Shown here: in pieces, positions 42,762-51,027 of the stretch
Position numbering within the stretch: the first letter of the stretch is position 1
How the letters are laid out: each line of letters starts with the position of its first letter
Assembly (NCBI GenBank): GCA_964493015.1
Contig: CAZBLU010000001.1
Location: 34,646-98,645, forward strand
DNA length: 64,000 nt
Reading direction: 5' to 3'
From: Caldimicrobium sp964493015
Lineage (GTDB): Bacteria > Desulfobacterota > Thermodesulfobacteria > Thermodesulfobacteriales > Thermodesulfobacteriaceae
Translations under genes and position numbers: made by a program
Notes under the pieces: generated by a model
Told to the model about the DNA's origin: nothing
The model's database searches: none
Seen by the model: only the letters and a program-made list of their open reading frames with translations

Positions 42762-42774
42762 CCTCTAACAGAGG
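42762..42774 (-). terminator. Weak hairpin downstream of argG
   Basis: CCTCT and AGAGG (5 bp, 3-base loop) with CACTTTT on the minus-strand 3' side. It could end the argG transcript, but it is short. The rest of the 190-base space to the MNT gene shows nothing. Confidence 0.3.
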
Positions 42775-42879
42775 TTCCCTGCAATAATGCTAAGCCCCCA
42801 AACCTTATTTCTATTACTAAGCACCTTTCCAAATGTCCAAACTCTTGGTTAAAAGAGAAATAATGGTTTTGCTGAGCTT

Positions 42880-44076
42880 TTATAGGGAGTAATAAGTTTT
42901 CAAGCGCAGGCCTTGAAGTCTAATAAAGCCCTCTGCATCCTTTTGATTATATCCTCCTACCTCTTCAAAGCTTGCAAGTTCTCTCTTATAGAGGCTGAAG
43001 GGACTTTTACGCCCTAAGACATAGACCTGTCCCTTGTAAAGTTTTACCCGAACCGTTCCTGTAACCCTCTCCTGGGTCTCCTCAATAAGTTTTTTCAGGG
43101 CCTGAAACTCAGGACTAAACCAATAGCCATAATAAATAAGTTCTGCTATCTTAGGCATGAGCTGATCCTTTAAGCGCATAACTTCCCTATCCAAAGTAAT
43201 CTGTTCTAAAGCGCGGTGAGCAATGTGTAGTATAGTTCCTCCAGGGGTCTCATAGATTCCTCTACTCTTAATGCCCACATAACGATTTTCTACCATATCT
43301 ACTCTGCCCACACCGTGGAGACCACCAAGGTAATTTAGTTTCTGTAAAAGGCTCACAGGGTCTAAGGCCTCTCCATTGATAGCCACAGGTTCCCCTCTGT
43401 CAAAGTCAATCTCTAAGATATCTGGTTTGTCAGGAGCCCTTTCAGGGGACTGAGTGAGGAGAAACATATCCTCTGGGGGCTCTTGCCAGAGGTCTTCAAG
43501 TATTCCTCCCTCATAGCTTATATGAAAGAGATTAGCATCTATGCTATAGGGCTTTTCTGGGGTAACAGGCACAGGGATTCCCTTTTCCTTAGCATAGGCA
43601 ATAAGATCCGATCTTCCCTTGAACTCCCACTCTCTCCAAGGGGCAATCACTTTCAGATGAGGAGCAAGGGCAGAATAGGTAAGTTCAAAGCGCACTTGAT
43701 CATTTCCCTTACCCGTTGCCCCATGGGCAAGGGCATCTGCTCCCTCCTTAAGAGCTACCTCTACTTGGGCCTTGGCAATAACTGGACGAGCAAGAGAAGT
43801 GCCCATAAGATACCAGTCTTCATAACGAGCACCTGCCTTAATAGCAAAAAAACAGTATTCTTTAACAAATTCCTCTTTTAGGTCCTGAATTATTACCTTT
43901 TCAGCCCCACAGGCAAGACCTTTACGCCTAATTTCCTCCCAGTCCTCCTCCTGTCCAAGATCAGCAGAAAAGGCAATCACTGGACACTCATATCTTTCCT
44001 TAAGCCACTTTAAAATAACTGACGTATCTAATCCCCCTGAATAGGCAAGAACAATCTTTTTGGGTTTCAAGGTCAA
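42880..44076 (-). CDS. argG: Argininosuccinate synthase
   Basis: ArgG joins citrulline and aspartate with ATP on the way to arginine. The 398 residues carry the PP-loop LAYSGGLDTSVILKWL, the family block AHGATGKGNDQVRFEL, SIDANLFHISYEGG and GRVDMVENRYVGIKSRGIYETPGG (the last abbreviated to its key RxVGIKSRG part). Arginine genes argJ (49 kb) and carA (46 kb) are elsewhere in the window, so the pathway is scattered. AGGAGGTTGACC precedes the ATG. The thiamine-binding-like gene lies 4 bases upstream. Confidence 0.97.
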   Translation of the reverse strand: MTLKPKKIVLAYSGGLDTSVILKWLKERYECPVIAFSADLGQEEDWEEIRRKGLACGAEKVIIQDLKEEFVKEYCFFAIKAGARYEDWYLMGTSLARPVIAKAQVEVALKEGADALAHGATGKGNDQVRFELTYSALAPHLKVIAPWREWEFKGRSDLIAYAKEKGIPVPVTPEKPYSIDANLFHISYEGGILEDLWQEPPEDMFLLTQSPERAPDKPDILEIDFDRGEPVAINGEALDPVSLLQKLNYLGGLHGVGRVDMVENRYVGIKSRGIYETPGGTILHIAHRALEQITLDREVMRLKDQLMPKIAELIYYGYWFSPEFQALKKLIEETQERVTGTVRVKLYKGQVYVLGRKSPFSLYKRELASFEEVGGYNQKDAEGFIRLQGLRLKTYYSL

Positions 44077-44080
44077 CCTC

Positions 44081-44398
44081 CTACAAAGTTTGCAGTTGAA
44101 AGCTAAGTTTTTCCTCTACAGACTTGACCTTAGAGACAATTCTTCCTGACTTTCCCTTCCGATAATCTATTCTAACATGACAAATGATGCGATTACAATC
44201 ACCCTCCAAGGCCTTAAAACACTTCTGCACAATCTCCAAGGCCTCTTCCACTGTCTCAGTCTCAAACACTGTCTCCATAGGAGAAACCTTATAGGGAAAA
44301 CCTGATTCGTGGATTACCTTTATAGCTCTTGCCGCATATTCCCCCACACTTTCCCCTTTATCTAAAGGAAAAATACTTAAAGACACAAGCACACTCAT
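44081..44398 (-). CDS. MTH1187 family thiamine-binding-like protein
   Basis: A 105-residue protein of the MTH1187/YkoF group (DUF77), small ferredoxin-like domains that bind thiamine or its precursors. SIFPLDKGESVGEYAARAIKVI and KCFKALEGDCNRIICHVRIDYRKG are the family blocks. The start at 44398 gives the usual N-terminus MSVLVSLSIFPLDKGE; an ATG 17 codons earlier would add an unlikely extension, although a GGAGG stands between the two. It is the first gene before argG; the link to arginine synthesis is not obvious. Confidence 0.82.
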   Translation of the reverse strand: MSVLVSLSIFPLDKGESVGEYAARAIKVIHESGFPYKVSPMETVFETETVEEALEIVQKCFKALEGDCNRIICHVRIDYRKGKSGRIVSKVKSVEEKLSFQLQTL

Positions 44399-44539
44399 AG
44401 CTTTGATTTTTACCACAACCTCCAAAAAAAGCAATGCCTTTGTATGCATCCATATGATTTTTACCCCTTTTCCTCCTTGATGCCCATAATAGAGAGATTA
44501 AGTTAGAATGAAAATGAAGTATGTAAGGACTTCCTGTTT

Positions 44540-44568
44540 TTGCTTTAAAAACAAAAAATTTGTATTAT
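44540..44568 (+). promoter_or_regulatory. Promoter for prfB
   Basis: TTGCTT (44540-44545), 17-base spacer, TATTAT (44563-44568), 24 bases upstream of the chosen ATG. Confidence 0.5.
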
Positions 44569-44592
44569 ATTATGGGCAGAGGTTTTGGGGGT

Positions 44593-45853
44593 ATGAAGGT
44601 TCAGCTAAAAAAAGATGCTAAAACTGCTAAAGAAGGGCTTTTAGCCCTTTATAAGAATATTGACCTTGAAAAGGTCTTAAAGGGCTACGAGGAGAAACTA
44701 TCAGATCTTAGGGGGTGTCTTTGACCCCGAAGGGATAAAAGAGAGACTCCAAAAAATAGAAGAACAAATTCAACAAACTCAGGCCTGGGACACCCCAGAA
44801 TTTAGGCATCTACTCAAAGAGCGAGCCCAACTCACTGAAAGATTAAATACATATGAAAAGCTCTTAAACCAGTTTAATGAACTCCTTGAATGGTATACTC
44901 TTTATCGAGAAGAAAATGACCTTGAAATCTTAGAAGGGCTTCTCCAAGAACTCAGCAAATTTGAGAGTTCCTTTCAAAAGGAAGAGGCAACCCTTCTACT
45001 TTCTGAGGAGTATGACCACTCTTCCGCCATTCTTAGTATCCATGCTGGCACTGGAGGAACTGATGCACAAGACTTTGCAGAAATGTTACTTAGAATGTAT
45101 GTGCGCTGGGCTGAAAAAAAGGGATATCAAGTAAAGTTGGTGGATTATCTTTCCGGAGAAGAGGCTGGTATAAAAAACGCAACTCTTCTCATTGAGGGTC
45201 CATGGGCTTATGGTCTTCTCAAAGGAGAAAAGGGAGTTCACAGACTAATTCGTATCTCTCCCTTTGATGCCAATGCCAGAAGACATACTTCCTTTGCCTC
45301 TGTAACGGTTATTCCAGAAATCGAAGAGGAAGTCGAGGTAGAAATCAAACCTGAAGATCTAAAAATTGAAACCATGAGAGCAAGTGGACACGGTGGCCAA
45401 CATGTTAACAAAACTGAAAGTGCGGTAAGGATCACTCATATACCCACAGGTATAGTAGTATCCTGCCAAAACGAAAGAAGCCAATATCTAAACAAAATGA
45501 CTGCCCTTAAAATTCTTAAAGCTAAGCTTTATCAATTAGAAAAACAAAAACTGGAAGAAAAAAAAGAATCACTCATAGGAGAAAAAAAGGATATTTCCTG
45601 GGGGAATCAAATTCGAACTTATACCCTTCATCCCTATAAAGTTGTTAAAGATCACCGCACCCAGACTGAAGTTTACAAGGTTGATGAAGTTTTAGACGGA
45701 GAAATCGACGAATTTATTCGAGAATATTTACTCTGGTATACTAAAGAAAAACTCAACTCAAAGGGGCAGACAGCTTTAAGTTCTGCCCAAAATAGTTGTT
45801 TCCTCTTTACCTCAGAAAAGAAGGAGACTTCTCATGAAAAAAGAAAAAATTAA
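44593..45853 (+). CDS. prfB: Peptide chain release factor 2, expressed by programmed +1 frameshift
   Basis: RF2 terminates translation at UGA and UAA. The first 43 codons (MKVQLKKDAKTAK... to LSDLRGCL) end at an in-frame TGA (44722-44724). Reading continues in the +1 frame with DPEGIKERLQKIEEQ and then through SPF (in RISPFDANARR, the RF2 stop-recognition tripeptide) and GGQ (in ASGHGGQHVNKTESAV) to 45853. Total length is about 376 residues. Without the shift only a 43-residue peptide and a downstream open frame would be seen. An ATG seven codons upstream (44572) is an alternative start. The end overlaps carA by 20 bases. Confidence 0.95.
44710..44725 (+). promoter_or_regulatory. Programmed +1 frameshift site in prfB
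   Basis: AGG GGG TGT CTT TGA C. The Shine-Dalgarno-like AGGGGG three bases before CTT, the slippery CTT and the TGA followed by C match the classical RF2 autoregulatory site (E. coli has AGG GGG TAT CTT TGA C). Low RF2 delays termination at the TGA and promotes the shift, so RF2 controls its own amount. Confidence 0.95.
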
Positions 45854-46976
45854 GGCCTTAGTTATGCTTGAAGATGGAACCCACTTTTGGGGATATTCCT
45901 TTACTATAAGAGGAGAAACCTTTGGCGAAATCGTCTTTAATACAGGGATTACGGGCTATCAAGAGATCCTCACCGATCCTTCCTACTATGGCCAAATTGT
46001 TACTATGACTTACCCTTTGATAGGTAACTATGGAGTTAATTCTGAGGATATGGAAAGTAAAAGGGTTCAAGTGGCTGGGTTTATTGTAAGAGAATATCAG
46101 CCCTTCTATCACAACTGGCGAGCTGAAAAATCTCTTAGGGATTGGCTAATTGAACACCAAATTTTAGCTGTAAGCGGCATTGATACCAGAGCCCTAACCA
46201 GACACCTAAGAAATTTCGGCGCTATGAAAGGGGGTATCACTACAGAGACCCTTAATCCCAGAGAATTTCTGGAAAAAGTAAAGGCAAGTCCAGACTATGT
46301 AGGACGAGACCTAATTCAATATGTGACCACAGAAGTCCCCTATCTTTATGACCAGGAAGGCTTTGATTTTAAGGCAACAACCTTTAAAGGTAAAGCCAAA
46401 TATAAAATTGCTGTCCTTGATTGCGGGCTTAAATACAACCAATTGAGATTAATGGCTCAAGGAGGAGCTGAATGCCTTGTTTTCCCAGCCACTACCTCTG
46501 CAGAAGCCATCCTGGCTCATGAGCCTGATGGAATTTTTCTCTCCAATGGTCCAGGAGATCCTGCACCTCTCACTTACGTGGTAGATACGGTAAAAAAATT
46601 GCTGGGAAAAAAACCTCTCTTTGGCATCTGTCTTGGCCATCAAATCTTAGGCCAAGCCCTTGGGGCCTCTACCTATAAACTAAAATTTGGCCACAGAGGA
46701 ATAAACCACCCAGTGCTAAATCTCCTAAATAAAAAAGTAGAAATTACCTCTCAAAATCACGGTTTCTGTGTTAAGGCAGAAGAACTACCTAAGGAAGTTG
46801 TTATAACTCACATTAATCTCAATGATAACACTTTAGAAGGTATTTACCATCCAGAACTAAAGGCCTTCTCTGTGCAATATCATCCTGAAAATGCTCCAGG
46901 GCCTCATGATTCCCTCTATCTTTTTCAAAGCTTTTTCCGTCTAATAGAAGGAAAGGATGAAAATTTATACACTTAA
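45834..46976 (+). CDS. carA: Carbamoyl phosphate synthase small subunit
   Basis: CarA takes ammonia from glutamine for carbamoyl phosphate synthesis, used for both arginine and pyrimidines. The 380 residues start MKKEKIKALVMLEDGTHFWG, contain the N-terminal CPSase_sm domain (GETFGEIVFNTGITGYQEIL; key part FNTGITGYQE) and the class I glutamine amidotransferase domain with catalytic Cys in FGICLGHQILGQALG and His-Glu in VQYHPENAPGPHD. It starts inside the tail of prfB, with AAGGAGA nearby. carB is not adjacent. Confidence 0.96.
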   Translation: MKKEKIKALVMLEDGTHFWGYSFTIRGETFGEIVFNTGITGYQEILTDPSYYGQIVTMTYPLIGNYGVNSEDMESKRVQVAGFIVREYQPFYHNWRAEKSLRDWLIEHQILAVSGIDTRALTRHLRNFGAMKGGITTETLNPREFLEKVKASPDYVGRDLIQYVTTEVPYLYDQEGFDFKATTFKGKAKYKIAVLDCGLKYNQLRLMAQGGAECLVFPATTSAEAILAHEPDGIFLSNGPGDPAPLTYVVDTVKKLLGKKPLFGICLGHQILGQALGASTYKLKFGHRGINHPVLNLLNKKVEITSQNHGFCVKAEELPKEVVITHINLNDNTLEGIYHPELKAFSVQYHPENAPGPHDSLYLFQSFFRLIEGKDENLYT

Positions 46977-47880
46977 AGATTCACCTATACCAGGAGAGCG
47001 AGTAATAACTCTTGGTGCCTTTGATGGCATCCACTTAGGGCACCAAGCTCTCATTTCAAAAACCTTTGAGCTTGCTCAAGAACTAAAAGCCCAACCTGCC
47101 TTAGTGACCTTTGATCCTCATCCAAGAAAGGTTATCCAGCCACACTTAGATCTTAAACTCCTTACCCCTCTCGAAGAAAAACTTGAACTCCTAAAAAAAA
47201 GGGGGCTCCCCGAAGTAATTATCATTCCTTTTACCAAAGCTTTAGCTGAACTCTCTCCAGATCTTTTTGTAGAAAAATATCTGATAGATTATTTAAACAT
47301 TAAAGGCATAGTCATAGGCTTTAACTTCCGTTTTGGCAGAAATAGAACTGGTGATCCTGAGCTCCTTAAAAAATTAGGGACCCTTTATGGCTTCCAAGTA
47401 GAAGTAGTGCCAGCGGTAATTATTGATGGGAAAAAGGTCTCCAGTACCATGATAAGGGAATTATTAAAAAGAGGGGAAGTAGAGGAGGCTAATAAGCTAT
47501 TGGGAAGGCCCTACACCCTAATTGGCCCTGTTATAAAGGGCAAGGGCAGAGGTAGGGTGCTTGGCTTCCCTACCGCTAATCTCATGATTCCCCCTGAGAA
47601 ACTTCTCCCTGCCCCGGGTGTTTATGCCGTTTGGGCTCTCGTGGGAGAAAAAAAGTATCCTGGAGCCATGAACATAGGCCTTAAACCAACCTTTGGCGAT
47701 AAAGAACTCTCCGTAGAGGTCCATCTATTAGATTTTTTGCCAAACTGTAACCTCTATCAACAAACCCTGAAGATAGAATTAATTAAGTTTATACGGAGTG
47801 AACAAAAATTTCACAGCACAGAAGCATTAGTTAATCAAATTCAAAAAGATTGTCAACGTGTAAGAGAATACTTACTCTAA
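46957..47880 (+). CDS. ribF: Riboflavin kinase / FAD synthetase
   Basis: A 307-residue bifunctional enzyme that phosphorylates riboflavin to FMN and adenylates FMN to FAD. The N-terminal FMN adenylyltransferase domain has LGAFDGIHLGHQALI (HxGH) and FNFRFGRNRTGD; VSSTMIRELLKRGEVEEAN is the late motif. The C-terminal flavokinase barrel has KGKGRGRVLGFPTANLMI and PGAMNIGLKPTF. Start overlaps carA by 20 bases. It ends four bases into the opposing HTH gene. Confidence 0.96.
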   Translation: MKIYTLKDSPIPGERVITLGAFDGIHLGHQALISKTFELAQELKAQPALVTFDPHPRKVIQPHLDLKLLTPLEEKLELLKKRGLPEVIIIPFTKALAELSPDLFVEKYLIDYLNIKGIVIGFNFRFGRNRTGDPELLKKLGTLYGFQVEVVPAVIIDGKKVSSTMIRELLKRGEVEEANKLLGRPYTLIGPVIKGKGRGRVLGFPTANLMIPPEKLLPAPGVYAVWALVGEKKYPGAMNIGLKPTFGDKELSVEVHLLDFLPNCNLYQQTLKIELIKFIRSEQKFHSTEALVNQIQKDCQRVREYLL

Positions 47881-48110
47881 CTTCCCTGTTTCTTCCTTAA
47901 CTCCTCAACAAAGGCATCATAGACATTTATTTTTTTCCCAGCCTTTTTAGGGACTTCTACCCCTCTTTTCCTCAATTCATTGACAATTTTATTTACTTGA
48001 AATTTACTGATACCTAACTGTTCCGCGATTTGAGTGGCACTCATTTGGGCATAATTTTCATAAACAAACCTTACATCTTCAAGTGTAACTGTTCTACTCC
48101 TTTTACGCAT
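47877..48110 (-). CDS. Small helix-turn-helix DNA-binding protein
   Basis: A 77-residue basic protein. Residues about 24-48 form a clear helix-turn-helix (MSATQIAEQLGISKFQVNKIVNEL; key part ATQIAEQLGISKFQV), preceded by a basic arm (MRKRSRTVTLEDVRFVY). The tail is Lys rich (KKAGKKINVYDAFVEELRKK). No ligand domain is present, so it could be a simple architectural or phage-like regulator. AGGAGGTGGAAAG stands before the ATG, a strong binding site. The target is unknown. Confidence 0.75.
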   Translation of the reverse strand: MRKRSRTVTLEDVRFVYENYAQMSATQIAEQLGISKFQVNKIVNELRKRGVEVPKKAGKKINVYDAFVEELRKKQGS

Positions 48111-48169
48111 CTTTCCACCTCCTAACTGTTTTCTTTTAAATTTAATCCCTTTTTTAAATTTGACAAGAA

Positions 48170-48934
48170 CTATAATGAAAAATTTTCAAAAATCCTCTCT
48201 TTCTTAAGAAGATCTAACTCCCGATATGAACTAAGATCGAATTGAATGGGTGTTATAGTTATATAACCATTTTTAAGAGCTATAACATCGGTATCTTCCA
48301 TAGTTTCTGTGTGTTCCTCAGCCCCTTGCCAATAATAAACTTTTCCATGTAGATCCAATCTCTTTTCAAAGAACTCTTTCAACTTAGCAGTAGATTGCCT
48401 TACTATCTTAATCCCTTTGATTAAATGGGGATTTAAATGTGGAATATTAATATTTAAACATAGAACATTTCTAAGAATAAAATCTCCATAATTTTTGATA
48501 AAAGAGTAAACAAAATATCCAGCAAAGCAAAAATCTACATTTTCATATGCATCTATGGATATAGCCAGGCCAGGATAACCAAGAATCTTTGCCTCAGTAG
48601 CAGCCGAAACTGTGCCTGAATAGAGAACATTTATACCTACATTGGCACCCCTATTGATCCCCGAGATGACCAAATCTACAGGCCCAATCAATTCATAGAG
48701 AGCTAATTTCACACAGTCTGCTGGTGTCCCTGATACGGCATATCCCCAAAAAAATTTACCCCTTCTAATCTCTCTCACCCGTAAAGGATAATGTATAGTT
48801 ATAGCATGTCCTACAGCACTCTTTTCTGCCTCAGGAGCAACTATATAGACCTCATGCTCCCCGGCTAAGGCATTATATAAGGCACAAAGCCCATCTGCAT
48901 AAATTCCATCATCATTAGTTAACAGGATTTTCAT
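48170..48934 (-). CDS. surE: 5'/3'-nucleotidase SurE
   Basis: A 254-residue metal-dependent phosphatase that removes phosphate from nucleoside monophosphates and short polyphosphates. The N-terminal ILLTNDDGIYADGL carries the metal-binding Asp pair, followed by APEAEKSAVGHAITIH, VSGTPADCVKLAL and VISGINRGANVGINVLYSGTV (key part SGINRGANVG). It is commonly found in stress and survival loci. It starts 5 bases after the small Cys protein on the same strand. Confidence 0.95.
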   Translation of the reverse strand: MKILLTNDDGIYADGLCALYNALAGEHEVYIVAPEAEKSAVGHAITIHYPLRVREIRRGKFFWGYAVSGTPADCVKLALYELIGPVDLVISGINRGANVGINVLYSGTVSAATEAKILGYPGLAISIDAYENVDFCFAGYFVYSFIKNYGDFILRNVLCLNINIPHLNPHLIKGIKIVRQSTAKLKEFFEKRLDLHGKVYYWQGAEEHTETMEDTDVIALKNGYITITPIQFDLSSYRELDLLKKERIFENFSL

Positions 48935-48939
48935 CAGAC

Positions 48940-49095
48940 CTATTCTCTAAATTTAGACTTAAAATATAAAAGACACTGTTTTCTAAATTGACAATATTCC
49001 CTGAGATGTTTACATCCAAGCTCTACGAGGACCCACTCCTTATACTTTTCACAATAGAGTTTTTCCTCTTTAGCCTCTTTCTCTTTTTCTTCCAT
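48940..49095 (-). CDS. Small cysteine-containing protein (51 residues)
   Basis: A short gene with a good ribosome binding site (AGGAGTTG, 5 bases before the ATG). It sits between argJ (4 bases upstream) and surE (5 bases downstream), so it is certainly co-transcribed. The sequence begins MEEKEKEAKEEKLYCEKYKE and has four Cys (15, 28, 35, 41) with a Lys-His after Cys28 (LGCKHLREYCQFRKQC), a pattern that could bind zinc or an iron-sulfur cluster. The N-terminal 14 residues are charged and helical. I do not know a family for it. Confidence 0.7.
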   Translation of the reverse strand: MEEKEKEAKEEKLYCEKYKEWVLVELGCKHLREYCQFRKQCLLYFKSKFRE

Positions 49096-49099
49096 CTTA

Positions 49100-50248
49100 T
49101 CAACTCCTATAGCTGGCATTTATTTTAACATATTCTTCCGTCAAATCACAGGTCCAAAACCAATAGGCTTGTCTTCCCCTCTTTAGTTTGATCAGGAGTT
49201 CTATCTCTTCTCTGGCCATTTCTTTTTTAATAATGGTTTCATCCCTTTGAAGGGTCAAGTTTCTTATCCAGGGCACACCATTGAGATATAATTCTACCTC
49301 TTCAGGGTCAAAGGGTAAGGCTGTTTTTCCAAGGGCTGCCAAAATACGGCCCCAGTTAGGGTCTTCCCCATAAAATGCAGTTTTTACTAAAGGAGACTCT
49401 GCTACAGCCTTAGCCAAAATCCTTGCCTCCTCTTTTGTTTTTGCCCCCTTTATCACCACCTTTATAATCTTTGAAGCCCCCTCTCCGTCTTTGACAATAA
49501 GACGAGCAAGCTCCTGAAGTACCTCTAAAAATTTTTCACAAAATTCCTCCCAGTTTTTTATTTCCCTCTTGAGACTGGCCAAGGCATAGACAGTATCATT
49601 AGTACTGGTATCTCCGTCCACAGTAATACGATTAAAACTCTCATTTACCGCCTCTCTCAAAAGATGGCTCAAGTCTTCTTTGGCTATTATGGCATCGGTG
49701 AGCACAAAGCCAAGCATGGTAGCCATCTGAGGAGCAATCATTCCGGCTCCCTTGGCTACACCTAAAATGTTTATCCCATCTGCTGTTTTTCTAAAAACAA
49801 TCTTAGGGAAGGTATCAGTAGTCATAATAGCCTGGGCAAAGGAGATATACTGTTCTGCTGAAAGATTCTCTTTAAGCTCAGATAATTTAGGGAGGATCCT
49901 CTCAAGAGGAAGCTGCTCTCCTATAACACCAGTTGAAGCAGGAAGAATCTCCTCCATCTTGACATTCAAAAGCTTAGCCAATTCTATTAGCAGAGTCTGA
50001 GCCCTCTGCAGGCCTTCCAGCCCTGTGCAGGCATTAGCTACTCCACTATTAACAATTATAGCCCGAGTCCAAGGGTTTTTTATCAACTTCTTTCCGAGAA
50101 TCACTGGAGCTGCCTTTACGCTATTTTTGGTAAAAACTCCAGCAGAAATTCCCCTCTCAGGGCAATAGATTAGCCCTAAATCTAACCTACCCTTTTTTCT
50201 TATCTCACAGGCAACGGCTGAAAATAAAAAACCCAAGGGAATCTCCAT
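49100..50248 (-). CDS. argJ: Bifunctional glutamate N-acetyltransferase / ornithine acetyltransferase
   Basis: ArgJ moves the acetyl group from N-acetylornithine to glutamate in the cyclic arginine pathway. The 382-residue precursor cleaves itself at Thr in KGAGMIAPQMATMLGF into alpha and beta chains. NSGVANACTG, STGVIGEQLPL, DGDTSTNDTVYALAS and FYGEDPNWGRILAALG confirm the family. It lies 14 bases downstream of the TauE gene on the minus strand. Confidence 0.96.
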   Translation of the reverse strand: MEIPLGFLFSAVACEIRKKGRLDLGLIYCPERGISAGVFTKNSVKAAPVILGKKLIKNPWTRAIIVNSGVANACTGLEGLQRAQTLLIELAKLLNVKMEEILPASTGVIGEQLPLERILPKLSELKENLSAEQYISFAQAIMTTDTFPKIVFRKTADGINILGVAKGAGMIAPQMATMLGFVLTDAIIAKEDLSHLLREAVNESFNRITVDGDTSTNDTVYALASLKREIKNWEEFCEKFLEVLQELARLIVKDGEGASKIIKVVIKGAKTKEEARILAKAVAESPLVKTAFYGEDPNWGRILAALGKTALPFDPEEVELYLNGVPWIRNLTLQRDETIIKKEMAREEIELLIKLKRGRQAYWFWTCDLTEEYVKINASYRS

Positions 50249-50262
50249 AACCGCCTCCTATG

Positions 50263-51021
50263 CTAATGATGGGATTTAAGCAAGAGCAAAATTCCCGAAA
50301 TAAAAAGCATAAGGTTTACCAAATAATAATAAACCCTGTTGGAGAGATGTGAATACAACCTCTGCCCTAAGAGAAGCCCTATCAAGACAAGAGGAAGATT
50401 GAAAAAATAAAGCTTTAAAATAGGTAGAGTTATATTGCCAACCATTAGGTGATTAAGCACTGCGCTAAAGGCAGAAAAGGCAAGTATAAATTGCAGTGTG
50501 GCCTTAAATATATTTTTGTTCAGCTTAAAATGGAAAAGCAAAATAATCAGAGGTGGTCCTGGGGTATTTAAAAGTCCTGCAAGGAGACCAGCTATAAAGG
50601 CACTCCCTAAGGCATAGGGATGTTTAAAGAGCTCTTCCTCTATTTCTGTTTTATAGTTAGTCTGGTTATCTCTTTTCATTTTATATATTTCCCAGATGAT
50701 AAAAAAGAGAATGGCCAAAAAAAGGATAAATCGGAGCATAAACTCAGAGGCCACTAAAAAACCACGAATGCCCAAAAGGATGCCCACAAATAGGGCTAAA
50801 AAAAAGCACAGGGGGATTTTAAAGATTTTTTTCTCTTTCAGAAGCAAAAGCATAAAGATATTTACTACAAGAGAATACAGAGCCATGAGAGGAACAGCTT
50901 CCTTCATACTTAAGACCAAGGCAATAAGGGGAAGCGCAGTAAGGGCAAAGGCAAAGCCAAGAAGCCCATGAATAAGGGCTGAAATAAAGAGGACTATAGA
51001 GATAATAAGAGAATCTGCCAT
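50263..51021 (-). CDS. TauE/SafE family sulfite or sulfoacetate exporter-like protein
   Basis: A 252-residue membrane protein with eight helices of the TauE/SafE (DUF81) family, some members of which export sulfite, sulfoacetate or thiosulfate-related anions. HGLLGFAFALTALPLIALVLSMKEAV (key part GLLGFAFALTALP) and the repeat GLLAGLLNTPGPPLIILLF are the two inverted-repeat signatures. The substrate is not known here; a sulfur oxyanion would suit a sulfur-metabolising anaerobe. It starts 6 bases after the PilZ-OPRTase stop, so both probably share a transcript. Confidence 0.85.
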   Translation of the reverse strand: MADSLIISIVLFISALIHGLLGFAFALTALPLIALVLSMKEAVPLMALYSLVVNIFMLLLLKEKKIFKIPLCFFLALFVGILLGIRGFLVASEFMLRFILFLAILFFIIWEIYKMKRDNQTNYKTEIEEELFKHPYALGSAFIAGLLAGLLNTPGPPLIILLFHFKLNKNIFKATLQFILAFSAFSAVLNHLMVGNITLPILKLYFFNLPLVLIGLLLGQRLYSHLSNRVYYYLVNLMLFISGILLLLKSHH

Positions 51022-51027
51022 GCAAGC

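Noticed and set aside
45083..45853. A 256-residue RF2 starting at ATG 45083
   Set aside because: The +1 frame extends upstream to the prfB frameshift site, so this is only the C-terminal two-thirds of RF2.
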